From NCBI RefSeq assembly GCF_021556485.1, contig NZ_JAKGBW010000026.1, positions 1 through 32,040 of the forward strand: a DNA stretch of 32,040 nucleotides. Reading direction: 5' to 3'. The translations under genes were made by a program, and so were the position numbers. How positions within the stretch are numbered: position 1 is the stretch's first letter; each line of letters opens with the position of its first letter. The DNA is from Oceanobacillus alkalisoli (GTDB lineage: Bacteria > Bacillota > Bacilli > Bacillales > Amphibacillaceae). The notes under the pieces are model-generated. The model was not told the DNA's origin, searched no databases, and saw nothing but the letters and a program-made list of their open reading frames with translations. This document shows positions 21,165 to 28,585 of the stretch, piece by piece.

Positions 21165-22025
21165 ATGAACAACATAATTACAAAAGAACAATATCAAGCA
21201 TTAAAAGAAACTGGATTAAACTTCGCAACGATTGCAAGAAAATACTTAACAAAAAGTGAAATCAAGGCAATTCCCTTTCAAAAGGTATTATCCTTAGAGC
21301 CAGAAGAAGGCGGTAGCTTTGCTAACTATAGTAGCTTTGCCTATTGGATCGACCAAACGAAAAAGAAAGCTCATGAGGAGGCCGCAGCAAATATAGAGGT
21401 GTTACAAGATTGGGATAAGCTACAAGCTGAAGGCGCCACATTAAGATCAGGGTTTGTCTTGTTAGGTGTGAATGCTGGAGCAAAGGGCATCGACTTAAAA
21501 GCGGCCGAAGGTACTGAAACATTAGAGCACTTTGAAATGTTTCAAGTACGCAGTATTAAGTCAGGTGAAAGACGTCAACCGATTCCAAGTCCAATAAAAT
21601 ATAAAAATGCTCTGATGCAAAATGAAGACGATAAAGAGTTCTATAATCAGGCAGTGAGTGGAACTTATATGACAGACTTTATAAAAGGATTCCCAACGAG
21701 TTATGGACCTGATATTAAAAAAGCAATGAATAAAGCAATAGATAAATTAAATTACGACAAAACTCAAGGAGAAGAGTTCTATAACAACTTCTGTAAATTA
21801 TTCGGTGAAATCCTAAAGAATGAGCTAGACCTATTAGGTGGTAAAACGCACACGTTAATAGTCATGGGGAAAAATCCAAAGCAAAATATTGTTAATGATT
21901 TCTTGAGAAGAAGTGGCTTGGATAAGGAGTTCAGGATCGTAAATATAAGCCATTATTCAGGAACACCAAAATCTACAGCATTAGCAGAAGAGCTGAAAGA
22001 AGCTTTCACAACTGAAGAACGTTAA
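21165..22025 (+). CDS. uracil-DNA-glycosylase-superfamily-like protein
   Basis: A 286-residue soluble protein. Three stretches fit the UDG fold: VLLGVNAGAKGID (residues 98-110) in the place of the G-x-N-P-G catalytic loop, GTYMTDFIKGFP (166-177) in the place of the Y-x-T-N segment, and a C-terminal TLIVMGKNPKQN followed by ISHYSGTPKST (261-271), where UDG enzymes carry the DNA-inserting H-P/S loop. The Pro of the catalytic loop is replaced by Ala. If correct, it would remove or bind modified bases, or be a non-catalytic relative. The start is ATG 21165 because AAGGGGAT lies just upstream; an earlier in-frame ATG at 21129 has none. It follows the WYL regulator by 121 bases and ends at a terminator at 22101. 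The assignment is from motif shape only. Confidence 0.5.
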   Translation: MNNIITKEQYQALKETGLNFATIARKYLTKSEIKAIPFQKVLSLEPEEGGSFANYSSFAYWIDQTKKKAHEEAAANIEVLQDWDKLQAEGATLRSGFVLLGVNAGAKGIDLKAAEGTETLEHFEMFQVRSIKSGERRQPIPSPIKYKNALMQNEDDKEFYNQAVSGTYMTDFIKGFPTSYGPDIKKAMNKAIDKLNYDKTQGEEFYNNFCKLFGEILKNELDLLGGKTHTLIVMGKNPKQNIVNDFLRRSGLDKEFRIVNISHYSGTPKSTALAEELKEAFTTEER

Positions 22026-22100
22026 TTGAAATTGAAGGGGATCATTTCTCCTTGCTAGTATTACTAGAATCATACATAAAATAGAAGGATATATAAAAAG

Positions 22101-22133
22101 CCCTGAATTCTTCATGAATCTGTGAATTCAGGG
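22101..22133 (+). terminator. hairpin terminator after the glycosylase-like gene
   Basis: A perfect 10-bp stem CCCTGAATTC (22101-22110) / GAATTCAGGG (22124-22133) with a 13-base loop, followed by TGTTTC. The T run is short. Confidence 0.6.
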
Positions 22134-22207
22134 TGTTTCATTGTACTGAATGCTATAGAGGGACCAGGATCATACGAATCTACGATAGACTAGGAGAGGG
22201 TAAACTT

Positions 22208-23467
22208 ATGGATAAAGACAACATGTTAAAAGCTAAACATGGAAAAGTATGTATCATCAATACAGCAGGAAAAATAGTAATCGAACCAGAAATAGAAGTT
22301 GATACAATATATTATCCAAGTAATGGTCTATGCCAAGTGGGAAGGGATGGTAAATATGGCTATATAGATGAGACTGGTAAATTGGTCATCCCTTTAAAGT
22401 ATAAAAAAGTCTTTCCATTTTCTGAGAATGGATTAGCTTTTGTTCTACGTGAAAATGGCTTAGGAGGGTATATTGACAAGCACGATAACTTTGTCATACA
22501 TCCAATCTATGAATCTGGATCTACCTTTAGATTTGGCTTTGCAGCAGTATCGAGAAATGGAGAGTATACATTCATACACGAAGATGGAAATAAAGCAGTC
22601 GACCACACATTCAAATATGCAAGTGGATTTGCTGCGTCTGGACTTGCGAAAACGCAGGAATTTGATGGAAGGTATGGTCTGATGGATGCAACAAGTATGC
22701 CGGTACTTATCTTGAAACATGGATGTGAATTAGCGGAATTTAAGGGAGATAGTAAGATTACTAAATTTAGAGTGAATGAAAAAGAGGCATTGATAAATTC
22801 CCAGGGAGAAATTATCACAGGATTGAACTATGACAAGGTTATCATTTCACCAAATTCAAAGTTACATCCATTTTTGCGGAATGGTTTATGGGGATACATA
22901 GATGATGAAGGTAATGAGATAATAGCCAATATATACAAAGTAGTTTCGGAATTTTCGGAATTTAATGTAGCAGCTGTAAAATCATATCATCCATTGGCAG
23001 AGAACAATTTAGTCGATTTTTACATAAATGATCGGGATGAAATAATAGACAACAAATTAATAGAATTTATCAACCAACTACTGAGTTACAGATTCTCTAA
23101 CGTAAGTAGATTTAAGAATGGACTAGCATTAGCAGAGAAAAAAGAAGAAATAAGAGATATCAGTGAAAAACGAGGGAAAGATGAGTGTACAAGAAGTTGT
23201 AAAGTCAAAGCAGATGAGGAAGATTATTACGCAGAAAAACTACATGAGGTTGAAATATACTTTAATAGTATGGATAAGAAAGGGATATATAAATTTATAA
23301 ATGAAGAACTAAGAGCTGATGTAAGAGTATTAGATGTACATGATAATTATGTTAAGTTATTATGGCCCCTTCAACCACATCTAAAATCTGCAGATGTTGA
23401 AAATACATTGGATGATGCCCTGAATGATGGAAAACTAGGAAGATATAATTATGATTGGATTGATTGA
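22208..23467 (+). CDS. WG-repeat protein
   Basis: A 419-residue cytoplasmic protein built of WG beta-repeats. At least six units are visible, with patterns such as GKYGYIDETGKLVIPLKYKK, FSENGLAFVLRENGLGGYID, FRFGFAAVSRNGEYTFIHED, GRYGLMDATS, RNGLWGYIDDEGNEIIANIY and, degenerate, KNGLALAEKKEE. The last 100 residues leave the repeat pattern and end in an acidic tail. WG-repeat proteins are thought to be protein-binding scaffolds; no enzyme motif is seen. The start is ATG 22208, after GGAGAGGG and six bases; an upstream in-frame GTG lies inside the terminator hairpin. It is an unrelated neighbour of the WYL and glycosylase-like genes, with no evidence of a shared operon. Confidence 0.8.
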   Translation: MDKDNMLKAKHGKVCIINTAGKIVIEPEIEVDTIYYPSNGLCQVGRDGKYGYIDETGKLVIPLKYKKVFPFSENGLAFVLRENGLGGYIDKHDNFVIHPIYESGSTFRFGFAAVSRNGEYTFIHEDGNKAVDHTFKYASGFAASGLAKTQEFDGRYGLMDATSMPVLILKHGCELAEFKGDSKITKFRVNEKEALINSQGEIITGLNYDKVIISPNSKLHPFLRNGLWGYIDDEGNEIIANIYKVVSEFSEFNVAAVKSYHPLAENNLVDFYINDRDEIIDNKLIEFINQLLSYRFSNVSRFKNGLALAEKKEEIRDISEKRGKDECTRSCKVKADEEDYYAEKLHEVEIYFNSMDKKGIYKFINEELRADVRVLDVHDNYVKLLWPLQPHLKSADVENTLDDALNDGKLGRYNYDWID

Positions 23468-23582
23468 AAAGTTATGTAAGAAAATTAACTTAAAAATATA
23501 GGAATAAGATTCTTATGCGCAAAATATGACCCATTACTTATTATATAATCAAATGTGTAGAGAAGTTAAGATAAATAAGAAA

Positions 23583-23606
23583 ATCTCCTTTTATTCAAAA
23601 GGAGAT
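23583..23606. terminator. 10-bp hairpin, possible terminator on the minus strand
   Basis: ATCTCCTTTT / AAAAGGAGAT around ATTC. On the plus strand no T run follows. Read on the minus strand it is followed by TTTTCTTATTT. It stands in the gap before the 146-residue gene. The AAGGAG arm resembles a ribosome site, so a leader role is also possible. Confidence 0.35.
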
Positions 23607-23678
23607 CATAGAATACTCTAGCTTTATCTTTAGGATATGAAGAAAAAGCTTGACATTTACATAGCGGGAGGAATGACT

Positions 23679-24119
23679 ATGAAAAAAGTTGAAGTATTAG
23701 TAAGGATGAGATTGGAGAAAAAAATCGTAGTAGAGGTAGAAGATGTTGAGGAAGCAGAGCGTAAAGCAGGAGAGATGATCGATGAAATGGATCGTGAAGA
23801 ATACAAAGAATTCCTGTCATCATCACGTATGCCTTATGGTGGCCCTTTTGTTGAAAAGGTATCCCTAGAAGCAAAGGTGAAAATGGCGATTGACGGCTTT
23901 GATCCATATGTTTTATGTCCAGGCGTTGACGCACCATATGATGAATATGATGGAGAATCTAGCAGAATAGCAGAAAAAATCGAGCATGACATGTCAAAGA
24001 AAGAAATTGCAGATATTATAGCTAAGGAATTTACTCGGTCCTTTAATACAGAGTTTACCATAGAAGAATGTATGTGGCCGGCTGAAGAGATATATGATTA
24101 CTTAAAAAATCAGGTTTAA
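23679..24119 (+). CDS. hypothetical protein, 146 residues
   Basis: Not recognised. A small acidic protein without signal peptide or membrane segment. It begins with a beta-strand and helix pattern (KKVEVLVRMRLEKKIVVEVE, DVEEAERKAGEMIDEMDREE), has a central GGPFVEKVSLEAKVKMAIDG and an acidic DAPYDEYDGES linker, and ends with a helix-rich part that includes a HDMSKKEIADIIAKEF segment. The start is ATG 23679, seven bases after GGGAGG (23666-23671); in-frame ATGs at 23637 and 23673 are less likely. It may be paired with the next small gene 78 bases downstream, as both are short acidic proteins in the accessory segment. Confidence 0.65.
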   Translation: MKKVEVLVRMRLEKKIVVEVEDVEEAERKAGEMIDEMDREEYKEFLSSSRMPYGGPFVEKVSLEAKVKMAIDGFDPYVLCPGVDAPYDEYDGESSRIAEKIEHDMSKKEIADIIAKEFTRSFNTEFTIEECMWPAEEIYDYLKNQV

Positions 24120-24197
24120 TATGATTCTATAAAATTGGTTCAGTAAGAAAAGAGGTATCAGGCAAGAAATGAAATAAATAACACGGAGATGATAGAG

Positions 24198-24545
24198 ATG
24201 TCAAACTTCTACTTCTGTAAATTCGGACAGGTAGAAGATATTGAAGTGATCATATATCCAGGAAATATGAGTATTGAACCAGTATTGTTCATAATGGATG
24301 GAAAAAAGAAAGTGGAGATTACACTTAGTTCTAATATCTATGAAAACGACTTGGGAGAATTCATGTTACATACAGGATTATCTGGTGAGTATCGAGATGC
24401 CGCGAATAAGGTGATGAGAGAGTTAGCTGCAGAAGTTGTAGACTTAGAACACTTCATTAAATATATTCTGAAACCAGCATACAAAGAAAAATTGATGAGC
24501 ATTATTGAAGAGGAAGAGAAGAGTGGAAGATATTATAAACTTTGA
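24198..24545 (+). CDS. hypothetical protein, 115 residues
   Basis: Not recognised. A small protein with alternating strands in the first half (FYFCKFGQVEDIEVIIYPGN, VLFIMDGKKKVEITLSS) and a helical, acidic second half ending EEEEKSGRYYKL. No signal peptide or membrane helix. The start is put at ATG 24198, nine bases after GGAG (24185-24188); ATG 24189 abuts that site. It is followed by about 240 bases in which nothing is recognised before the broken WYL gene. Confidence 0.6.
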   Translation: MSNFYFCKFGQVEDIEVIIYPGNMSIEPVLFIMDGKKKVEITLSSNIYENDLGEFMLHTGLSGEYRDAANKVMRELAAEVVDLEHFIKYILKPAYKEKLMSIIEEEEKSGRYYKL

Positions 24546-24785
24546 GGTGGTTGCAATGAAGTATCGGACCTCAAAGGTAGGGGGCAAATTCCCAGAAAGT
24601 CATAATTACCCATAAATTATCCCGTTTTATATATAAGCGCCATTACTTAAGGAAGTTATGACGGGGCGCGGCACTGACTAACTAACGGAAAAGAGTGTTC
24701 GCGTGGGAGGAATAACCTGCTAAGCGTTTTTTTAAATCTTTTCATGCAACGAAAATATCTAATGACATATGAGGCTGTAGTGTGC

Positions 24786-25405
24786 GTGTACAATCAAGAA
24801 AAAATACTTATTTTAGTTTTATTAAAAATTTTGCAACAACATACAGATGAAAATCATCGATTAACGCAAAAAGAATTGATCAGGGGGCACGATTAGTTTT
24901 AGAGTCGCAAACAGATCAAGATGGTGTTCCGAGAAAATATCTGATTAATCCTTATCAATTGGTGGCGGCAAATGGGCGCTATTATTTAATTTGTAACAAT
25001 GATCGGTATGATAACATCTCTCACTATCGATTGGATCGGATTACAAACATTGAAAAGCTTAAGGGAAAACATAAACCGATGGAAGAAGTAAAAGGGCTCG
25101 AACAGGGGCTAAATCTGCCAAAACATATGACAGAGCATATTTATATGTTTACAGGCGAATCTGTTTCCGTACGTTTAAGATTTAACAAATATTTCATCAA
25201 TAAATTTATCGATTGGTTCGGTACAGAAAATATAACTTTCTCCGATCAAACAGAGGATGAAGTAACAGCTAGGGTTATGGTGAATAGAATAGCTATGAAA
25301 AAATGGGCATTGCAATTTTCCCTTCATGTAAGAATATTATCACCTCAGAGTTTGGTAGATGAAATAAAAAGAGATATTGATCAAGCTCGGAAAAACTATC
25401 AATAA
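24786..25405 (+). pseudogene. WYL-domain regulator, broken by internal deletion and frameshift
   Basis: The N-terminal part opens at GTG 24786 with VYNQEKILILVLLKILQQHT and TQKELIRGHD, the start of the winged-helix domain, and stops at TAG 24894. The C-terminal part is in another frame from about 24890 (RLVLESQTDQDGVPRKYLIN), through the WYL core (YQLVAANGRYYLICNNDRYD ... HYRLDRITNIE) and the WCX tail (HMTEHIYMFTGESVSVRLRF, FIDWFGTENITF) to the stop at 25405. Compared with the intact WYL protein at 20081-21043, roughly 100 residues between the two parts are missing. The two genes are diverged paralogues or homologues acquired separately. No start codon with a ribosome site is available to the C-terminal half, so expression is doubtful. 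Confidence 0.75.
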
Positions 25406-25499
25406 AAATACTTTTGATAATCTTGTAGAAATTATAGAACAGATTATCTTAAAAAAATTAACAAAGGATTTCAAGTTTTTTTTATCTATTAATTAGTAG

Positions 25500-25658
25500 A
25501 ATGTTGGACAGTTTAACTGGAATGATGATTTTGTAACGTTATTTTTATCAATTGCATTTATTGGCTTAGGTATTCCAATTGGCAGAGGAACAATAAAGTA
25601 TAAACAACCGAGTCAATTTCATAATTACATTTATGAGCCATATCAACTCAACATCTAG
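25500..25658 (+). pseudogene. short coding remnant with one membrane segment
   Basis: A 52-codon open stretch with no good start: NWNDDFVTLFLSIAFIGLGI followed by PIGRGTIKYKQPSQFHN, ending inside repeat copy C. The LFLSIAFIGLGIPIG portion would be a transmembrane helix. The 3' end is supplied by the repeat, which suggests that insertion of the element truncated an older gene. The family is not recognised. Confidence 0.3.
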
Positions 25659-25726
25659 TTGTGAACGGTCCAAGACAACTAGATGTTGTATCTTAATGGT
25701 GTCAATTCGGGATTGTGAAATTGACT
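25611..25726. repeat. 116-bp double-palindrome element, copy C (diverged)
   Basis: The outer inverted repeat is AGTCAATTTCATAATT (25611-25626) / GATTGTGAAATTGACT (25711-25726), with two mismatches. The inner perfect 14-bp hairpin is CAACATCTAGTTGT (25649-25662) / ACAACTAGATGTTG (25675-25688) with loop GAACGGTCCAAG. The length is exactly that of copies A and B, and the loop keeps the GAACG..CCA core, while stem sequence differs on both sides with pairing kept. Confidence 0.7.
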
Positions 25727-25778
25727 AAACTATAAAATTATAATACATTACAACGTAAAATTTTTCAGGAGCGATTAT

Positions 25779-27065
25779 ATGAAGTCATTTATGTCATTTT
25801 TTATTTTTAATAGCAAGATCATAGAATATTTTCTGCCTTTCTCTACATATATGACCAGTTATAAGAAGAAAAAGAGTGTTATTTATTTGCTTTATTTAAT
25901 CACTCTAAAACTATCTGTAACGGTCCTAGCTTGGTACCTTGTTACGGTTCCTTTTCTTGAAGCGTATTATCATGGTTATTTTTCGTTTTATTTTCGTTTT
26001 ATTGGAATACCAGTAGGCATTCTTGCAATAATAGCTATATTCTTCACATATTCATATTTAATGCATAAGAAATTTATGGTTAGAGATCGGAGTGTCAGTG
26101 TAACAAGTCTTCTTTTTAATAACTGGATTAAAACATTTTTAAAGGTTATTTATTGGCAATTTTTTATAGCAACTTTTTTCATGATGTTTACGAAAAACAT
26201 GCCTGAACTTAATTCTATTGGTCTTGAAACTCTTGAAAAACATTCTTTTCTTAACCTTTTTACATTGTTTGCAATAAGTATCATCTATGCTTTTACAAAT
26301 AAATACTTTGAAATAAAAGTTCACCAATATTTTTATTACTTCTTTGACCTATGGTTAAACATAGAGGAATATGAAAATAGAATAAAAGAGCTATCAAAAG
26401 ATTTTTCTATTCTCTTTACCAAATTCGATAACCACATGTATAGGAGCCATCGAAATCTCGCACGTGATTCAAGAGTAATTGTTTTAAGACATAAATACAT
26501 CCCAATATCTTTTACGCTAACCTATTATGCAGTAGATTTTGAAAGGCATTATTATGCCGTATACCAAGAGGAATATGCTGCTGGGATAAGACCTTCATAT
26601 CATAAAAACGTGAAAGAATCTAATATTTTTCCAAGAACGCGAATCATACAAAAGTACTACCCTGAGAAAATAAAAAAACGAGTTAGAGAAGGACGTAGAA
26701 AAACATCTGTCCCTATTGGGAAAATACTCATTATTGGTCGAGTGATCACTGTGCTTTTAGTCATTGCTTTGGTCCTTTCTGTGAATCATACTTTTACATG
26801 GGAGGATTTTCTTGAACATAGAAAGTCTAATTATTCAGGTATCGCTTTTCTATTAGTTATTTTATTAATTACCTATTTGTTTGCATGGTTTTATACAAAT
26901 ATTGCTATTAGTGTGGGGATGTTTTTTATCATAAAAGAGGCAGATTATTATGCGGAAGAGCCCATAAAGCTTCTTATATTAATTGCTGTCACTATTGTTT
27001 TTAATTTAATGGCTATGTCCTTTTGGAAAGAAGAAAAGATAAAAGAGCTTTTATATCTCAGATAA
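25779..27065 (+). CDS. polytopic membrane protein of unknown function
   Basis: A 428-residue protein with about six or seven predicted membrane helices: two or three near the N-terminus (VIYLLYLITLKLSVTVLAWY; FIGIPVGILAIIAIFFTYSY), two central (VIYWQFFIATFFMMF; FLNLFTLFAISIIYAF) and three near the C-terminus (IIGRVITVLLVIALVLSV; IAFLLVILLITYLFAWFYTN; LLILIAVTIVFNLMAM). A basic cytoplasmic-type loop of about 140 residues lies between the central and C-terminal groups, with HRNLARDSRVIVLRHKYIP and KIKKRVREGRRK. No transporter or enzyme signature is recognised. It starts at ATG 25779 after AGGAG. It stands alone between repeat copy C and the toxin-antitoxin-like locus, with AT-rich, accessory-type codon use. 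Confidence 0.7.
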   Translation: MKSFMSFFIFNSKIIEYFLPFSTYMTSYKKKKSVIYLLYLITLKLSVTVLAWYLVTVPFLEAYYHGYFSFYFRFIGIPVGILAIIAIFFTYSYLMHKKFMVRDRSVSVTSLLFNNWIKTFLKVIYWQFFIATFFMMFTKNMPELNSIGLETLEKHSFLNLFTLFAISIIYAFTNKYFEIKVHQYFYYFFDLWLNIEEYENRIKELSKDFSILFTKFDNHMYRSHRNLARDSRVIVLRHKYIPISFTLTYYAVDFERHYYAVYQEEYAAGIRPSYHKNVKESNIFPRTRIIQKYYPEKIKKRVREGRRKTSVPIGKILIIGRVITVLLVIALVLSVNHTFTWEDFLEHRKSNYSGIAFLLVILLITYLFAWFYTNIAISVGMFFIIKEADYYAEEPIKLLILIAVTIVFNLMAMSFWKEEKIKELLYLR

Positions 27066-27205
27066 TAGAGGTAATTGATACCGAAAAGTCATTATCGAAA
27101 AAGCCGAAACAAGAAATGTACTAGTCAGCCTAAGATATATTTAAATAAATGAATTGTTTGTTGAGTTAAATAGCATCATTTAACAATGGAATGCCAATAA
27201 GTACA

Positions 27206-27242
27206 TTGATTTTTGCTTGATTTAAGGTAAAATGAATATAGA
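27206..27242 (+). promoter_or_regulatory. promoter for the antisense RNA at 27249
   Basis: Two overlapping matches: TTGATT (27206-27211) with TAAAAT (27228-27233) at 16 bp, and TTGCTT (27213-27218) with TATAGA (27237-27242) at 18 bp. Either would start an RNA that runs antisense to the 3' end of the small minus-strand gene. Confidence 0.5.
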
Positions 27243-27248
27243 TAGTAA

Positions 27249-27368
27249 AAAAGAGAAGTGCGTCAACACTACTCTCCGCAGCCTCAGCCGTACAGGTGGT
27301 GGTTGTCAAAAATTATTTCTTTGTTTGAGAGCCACCCTGCTTCCTACGGCGACGGGCGGTTTTCTCTT
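27249..27368 (+). ncRNA. putative type I antitoxin RNA
   Basis: A predicted RNA of about 120 bases, bounded by the promoter above and by the terminator-like hairpin CCACCC (27332-27337) / GGGCGG (27354-27359) with TTTTCTCTTT after it. It is fully complementary to the 3' half of the small minus-strand gene (27313-27460) and to its terminator, the convergent overlapping layout of Gram-positive type I toxin-antitoxin loci. It is inferred from layout; no database family was matched. Confidence 0.5.
27250..27276 (-). terminator. terminator of the small minus-strand gene
   Basis: Read on the minus strand: GAGAGTAGTG, a short loop, CACTTCTC and TTTTTT. The stem pairs GAGA/TCTC and AGTG/CACT around a two-base bulge. 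Confidence 0.6.
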
Positions 27369-27460
27369 TGTTAAAAAAGTTTTTTTGAAAAAGATATGCA
27401 CTAATTGCACGCACAATCCCCTTTCAACACTTCTTTTAAAAACTCCAAGAATGTCTCCAT
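27313..27460 (-). pseudogene. type I toxin-like small protein, apparently frameshifted
   Basis: Minus-strand ATG at 27460 with an unusually complete ribosome site AAAGGAGGTGAT (27465-27476). The first frame gives METFLEFLKEVLKGDCACN and stops at 27401. If one G of the GGGG run (near 27417-27420) is skipped, reading continues as IVRAISAYLFQKNFFNKEK, then TARRRRKQGGSQTKK, to TAA 27313. That would be a 48-residue protein with an amphipathic or hydrophobic N-terminus and a basic tail, typical of small type I toxins. In the mRNA, AGGGAAAGG next to the ribosome site can pair with CCTTTTCCT just upstream. GGTGGTTGTC near the 5' end is complementary to GACAACCACC near the 3' end. These are features of translation-masked toxin messages. 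Either the toxin is inactivated or the 19-residue product is real. Confidence 0.5.
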
Positions 27461-27471
27461 GATTATCACCT

Positions 27472-27495
27472 CCTTTCCCTAATTAAAGGAAAAGG
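27472..27495 (-). promoter_or_regulatory. hairpin masking the ribosome site of the toxin-like gene
   Basis: On the minus strand CCTTTTCCT (27487-27495) pairs with AGGGAAAGG (27472-27480) around a 6-base loop, with one T-G pair. The 3' arm overlaps the ribosome-binding purines, so translation would need the hairpin to open. Confidence 0.5.
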
Positions 27496-27540
27496 AACAT
27501 ATGACAACCACCTACTCATAAAACTTTCAGCTGTATTTCT

Positions 27541-27569
27541 ATTTTATCATGAATATATAATTTTTTAAA
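27541..27569 (-). promoter_or_regulatory. promoter for the small minus-strand gene
   Basis: On the minus strand: TTTAAA (27564-27569), a 17-bp spacer and an extended -10 TGATAAAAT (TAAAAT at 27541-27546). It would give a 5' leader of about 75 bases containing the masking hairpin. Confidence 0.5.
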
Positions 27570-27708
27570 CAAATGACGAACGTACGATCCTTTATTGAAA
27601 GCATAAAGATATTTTCATAGGAGACCATTGGAATGCTCGTTTAGTTCTGATTGGTGTAGATTTTTTTTAATCGGGTATATTAATTTAGTACATCTCACTA
27701 GAAGATGA

Positions 27709-27993
27709 GCAACATGGAAAACTGTTAATATAATTGAGCCTGAGTATTGACCGCGAGCTTTTAACCGGACCATTGTAACAGATTTATTAGAACGGATAGA
27801 AAATAATATCAGGCAATTGAAGGAATTTCCGAATTCAGGTAGTCGACTTGTGGATGAATATCTACAATTGAAAGGATATAGAAGAATTATTGTTGGTTCT
27901 TCTATCATCTTTTATGTTGTAGATGAGCAGCTGAAACAAGTAATCATTATGCGGATTTTATATGGTAAACGAAAATATCAGGATTTGCTATGA
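27709..27993 (+). pseudogene. ParE/RelE-family toxin remnant
   Basis: The frame reads ATWKTVNIIEPEY, a TGA at 27748-27750, then PRAFNRTIVTDLLERIENNI, RQLKEFPNSGSRLVDEY and the C-terminal half YRRIIVGSSIIFYVVDEQL ... VIIMRILYGKRKYQDLL to TGA 27991. The pattern LxEFPxSG ... YRxIIVGxxxIFYxV ... VxIxRILxGxRxY is that of ParE/RelE plasmid-stabilisation toxins. Compared with the family, about 20-25 residues are missing between the first strand and the LLERI helix, and no start codon with a ribosome site serves the second part. No antitoxin gene is visible upstream. The next gene starts 13 bases after the stop. Confidence 0.65.
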
Positions 27994-28005
27994 GGTGAAC
28001 AAACG

Positions 28006-28428
28006 ATGAGTCTAACAAGTTACATTGGTAGTAATGTATCCATTGAAGAAAAGGGATATGAGGAAGAACCTGTGGAGGGTAAAATTTTTGTTGGTCCGAG
28101 TTTCTCTGATGAAGGAAGTTTAGATGAAGTAAAAGAAGCGCAGTTTTCAACGACATATGTATATGAAGTAACGTTTAATAGTTGGGGAATGGAACTATCA
28201 CCTTATCAGGATGAAAAATTTTATGAAGAAAACAAAACTGGTTTGCATCAAGTATGCGAGATGATGGATTCCTATTTAGACGTGGGCGAGTTTTTTGAAT
28301 TTTATACATGCTGGGTTGGAGAGGAGTTTAATTCGAAGGAAGCGGAAATAACACTCCCAATTCGAGACTGGTATACGGAAGGAATGGAATTAAGGGAACA
28401 AACATTGATTCGATTTGTTAAAGGATGA
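28006..28428 (+). CDS. hypothetical protein, 140 residues
   Basis: Not firmly recognised. A soluble acidic protein starting MSLTSYIGSNVSIEEKGYEE, with aromatic and acidic stretches (TTYVYEVTFNSWGMELSPYQ; GEFFEFYTCWVGEEF) and no membrane segment. GAGGTGA lies eight bases before the ATG. Its size, acidity and Trp/Tyr content resemble immunity proteins of polymorphic or contact-dependent toxins, but that is only a resemblance. It directly follows the ParE remnant, which has a different usual partner type, so the adjacency is probably not functional. Confidence 0.65.
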   Translation: MSLTSYIGSNVSIEEKGYEEEPVEGKIFVGPSFSDEGSLDEVKEAQFSTTYVYEVTFNSWGMELSPYQDEKFYEENKTGLHQVCEMMDSYLDVGEFFEFYTCWVGEEFNSKEAEITLPIRDWYTEGMELREQTLIRFVKG

Positions 28429-28481
28429 TTAAAGATCTATTAACTTGATGTATTAATGGTTCGAATCGCCTATAAAAACAT

Positions 28482-28510
28482 TTGAAAATAAAAATTCAAT
28501 ATGATATGAT
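28482..28510 (+). promoter_or_regulatory. promoter for the EAL gene remnant
   Basis: TTGAAA (28482-28487), a 17-bp spacer and TATGAT (28505-28510): a strong sigma-A match 76 bases before the TTG start at 28586. Confidence 0.65.
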
Positions 28511-28585
28511 TATTTAATGTTGGAATTCATTTTCCAAATTCCGATAAAAAGTGACATTAAGTTTTATAGTAGGGAGTATGAATAA

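Noticed and set aside
27232-27462. A 76-residue plus-strand protein
   Set aside because: No ribosome site, Cys-rich unnatural composition, and it is the complement of the toxin-like gene and its terminator; better read as antisense RNA.
28458-28467. GGTTCGAATC, the T-loop signature of tRNA
   Set aside because: No acceptor stem, anticodon arm or CCA-type end can be built around it; it is an isolated decamer.
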